Shown one piece after another: positions 63,635 through 64,000 of a stretch of 64,000 nucleotides of DNA. The notes under the pieces are model-generated. The model was not told where the DNA came from. It saw only the letters and a program-made list of their open reading frames with translations, and ran no database searches. The stretch spans positions 1 to 64,000 of the forward strand of contig NZ_JARXVG010000017.1 in the NCBI RefSeq assembly GCF_029892485.1, given 5' to 3'. Within the stretch, counting starts at the first letter, position 1; the number at the start of each line of letters is the position of its first letter. Origin of the DNA: Variovorax boronicumulans (GTDB taxonomy: Bacteria > Pseudomonadota > Gammaproteobacteria > Burkholderiales > Burkholderiaceae_C). The position numbers were made by a program, and so were the translations under genes.

Positions 63635-64000
63635 AAAACAAAACTACCGCAGCCTGGCTTTCTTTTCTCGGCGGTCCTCTAGGGCTGCACCGCTTCTACC
63701 TGCGCGGCATGGGCGACTTGCTGGGCTGGCTGCTGCCCATTCCGACGGCACTGGGCATCTACGGCATCGAGCGCGTGCGCATGTACGGCGTGGACGACGG
63801 CATGAGCTGGGCGCTGATTCCGCTGCTGGGTTTCACCATCGCCGGCTGTGCGCTGACGGCGATCGTCTACGGCCTGATGTCACCCGAAAAGTGGAATGCC
63901 CGCTTCAACACCAACGCCCCGGAAGACGCCGCCCCGGGCCAGACGAACTGGTTCACGATCGGTGCCGTGGTGTTGTCGCTCTTCTTCGGCAGCACGATCC
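63631..64000 (+). CDS. TM2-domain membrane protein (partial, cut by window end)
   Basis: The first 123 codons of a membrane protein. The TM2 motif (AWLSFLGGPLGLHRFYLRG, then WLLPIPTALGIYGIERV) is at residues 8-51, followed by two more hydrophobic segments. It overlaps the GNAT gene by 4 bp and is probably co-translated. The C-terminus lies outside the window. Confidence 0.82.
   Translation, partial: MKNKTTAAWLSFLGGPLGLHRFYLRGMGDLLGWLLPIPTALGIYGIERVRMYGVDDGMSWALIPLLGFTIAGCALTAIVYGLMSPEKWNARFNTNAPEDAAPGQTNWFTIGAVVLSLFFGSTI

Overview
The window is GC-rich, densely packed betaproteobacterial chromosome. The best fit is Comamonadaceae, most likely Variovorax. Supporting signs are the rpsP-rimM-trmD-rplS ribosomal operon, the polA/thrB neighbourhood, B. 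subtilis-type guaC, and the long ABC-LivH/LivMG/LivF catabolic cluster. I could run no database search, so the genus is inferred from gene content and order.

Layout. 1-18.7 kb is ordinary housekeeping sequence: a DadA-like oxidase, a LysR regulator, an M20 peptidase, polA, thrB, envelope proteins (DUF3999 and DUF2339), a UvrD-type helicase, guaC and an alpha/beta hydrolase. 18.8-22.6 kb is a tRNA-rich stretch with tRNA-Ala(CGC), Lys(CTT), His(GTG) and Arg(ACG), several strong terminators, small genes, an HNH endonuclease and a small helix-turn-helix regulator.

22.99-48.4 kb is the centrepiece. It is one minus-strand run of 22 genes, many of them overlapping, preceded by a divergent MarR regulator. 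It encodes two related Rieske dioxygenases (alpha+beta) with one flavin/2Fe-2S reductase, a two-subunit indolepyruvate:ferredoxin oxidoreductase-like enzyme, two acyl-CoA ligases and a thiolase-like protein that has lost its catalytic Cys and His. It also encodes a DUF35-SDR fusion, a cyclase-family (isatin hydrolase-like) metalloenzyme, SDRs, a 4-hydroxybenzoyl-CoA-type thioesterase, a second MarR, and a Liv-type ABC importer with three substrate-binding proteins and a LivM-LivG fusion. This matches the iad-type auxin (indole-3-acetic acid, IAA) degradation locus known from Variovorax. The genes allow a coherent proposal: IAA is dioxygenated and dehydrogenated to dioxindole-3-acetate, converted to the CoA ester, split by retro-aldol cleavage to isatin plus acetyl-CoA, hydrolysed to isatinate, oxidised to anthraniloyl-CoA and released as anthranilate. 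The order of steps is my inference.

48.4-52.25 kb is a separate four-gene operon (quinone oxidoreductase-like, degenerate alpha/beta hydrolase, 3-hydroxyacyl-CoA dehydrogenase, opine dehydrogenase-like). It starts from a near-consensus promoter overlapped by a perfect palindrome. 52.3-64 kb returns to core genes: a DEAD-box RNA helicase, orn, an M48 protease, phhB, rsgA, hisC, a CobD/CbiB-family protein, a NudL-like hydrolase, rplS-trmD-rimM-rpsP, a GNAT enzyme and a TM2 protein cut by the window end.
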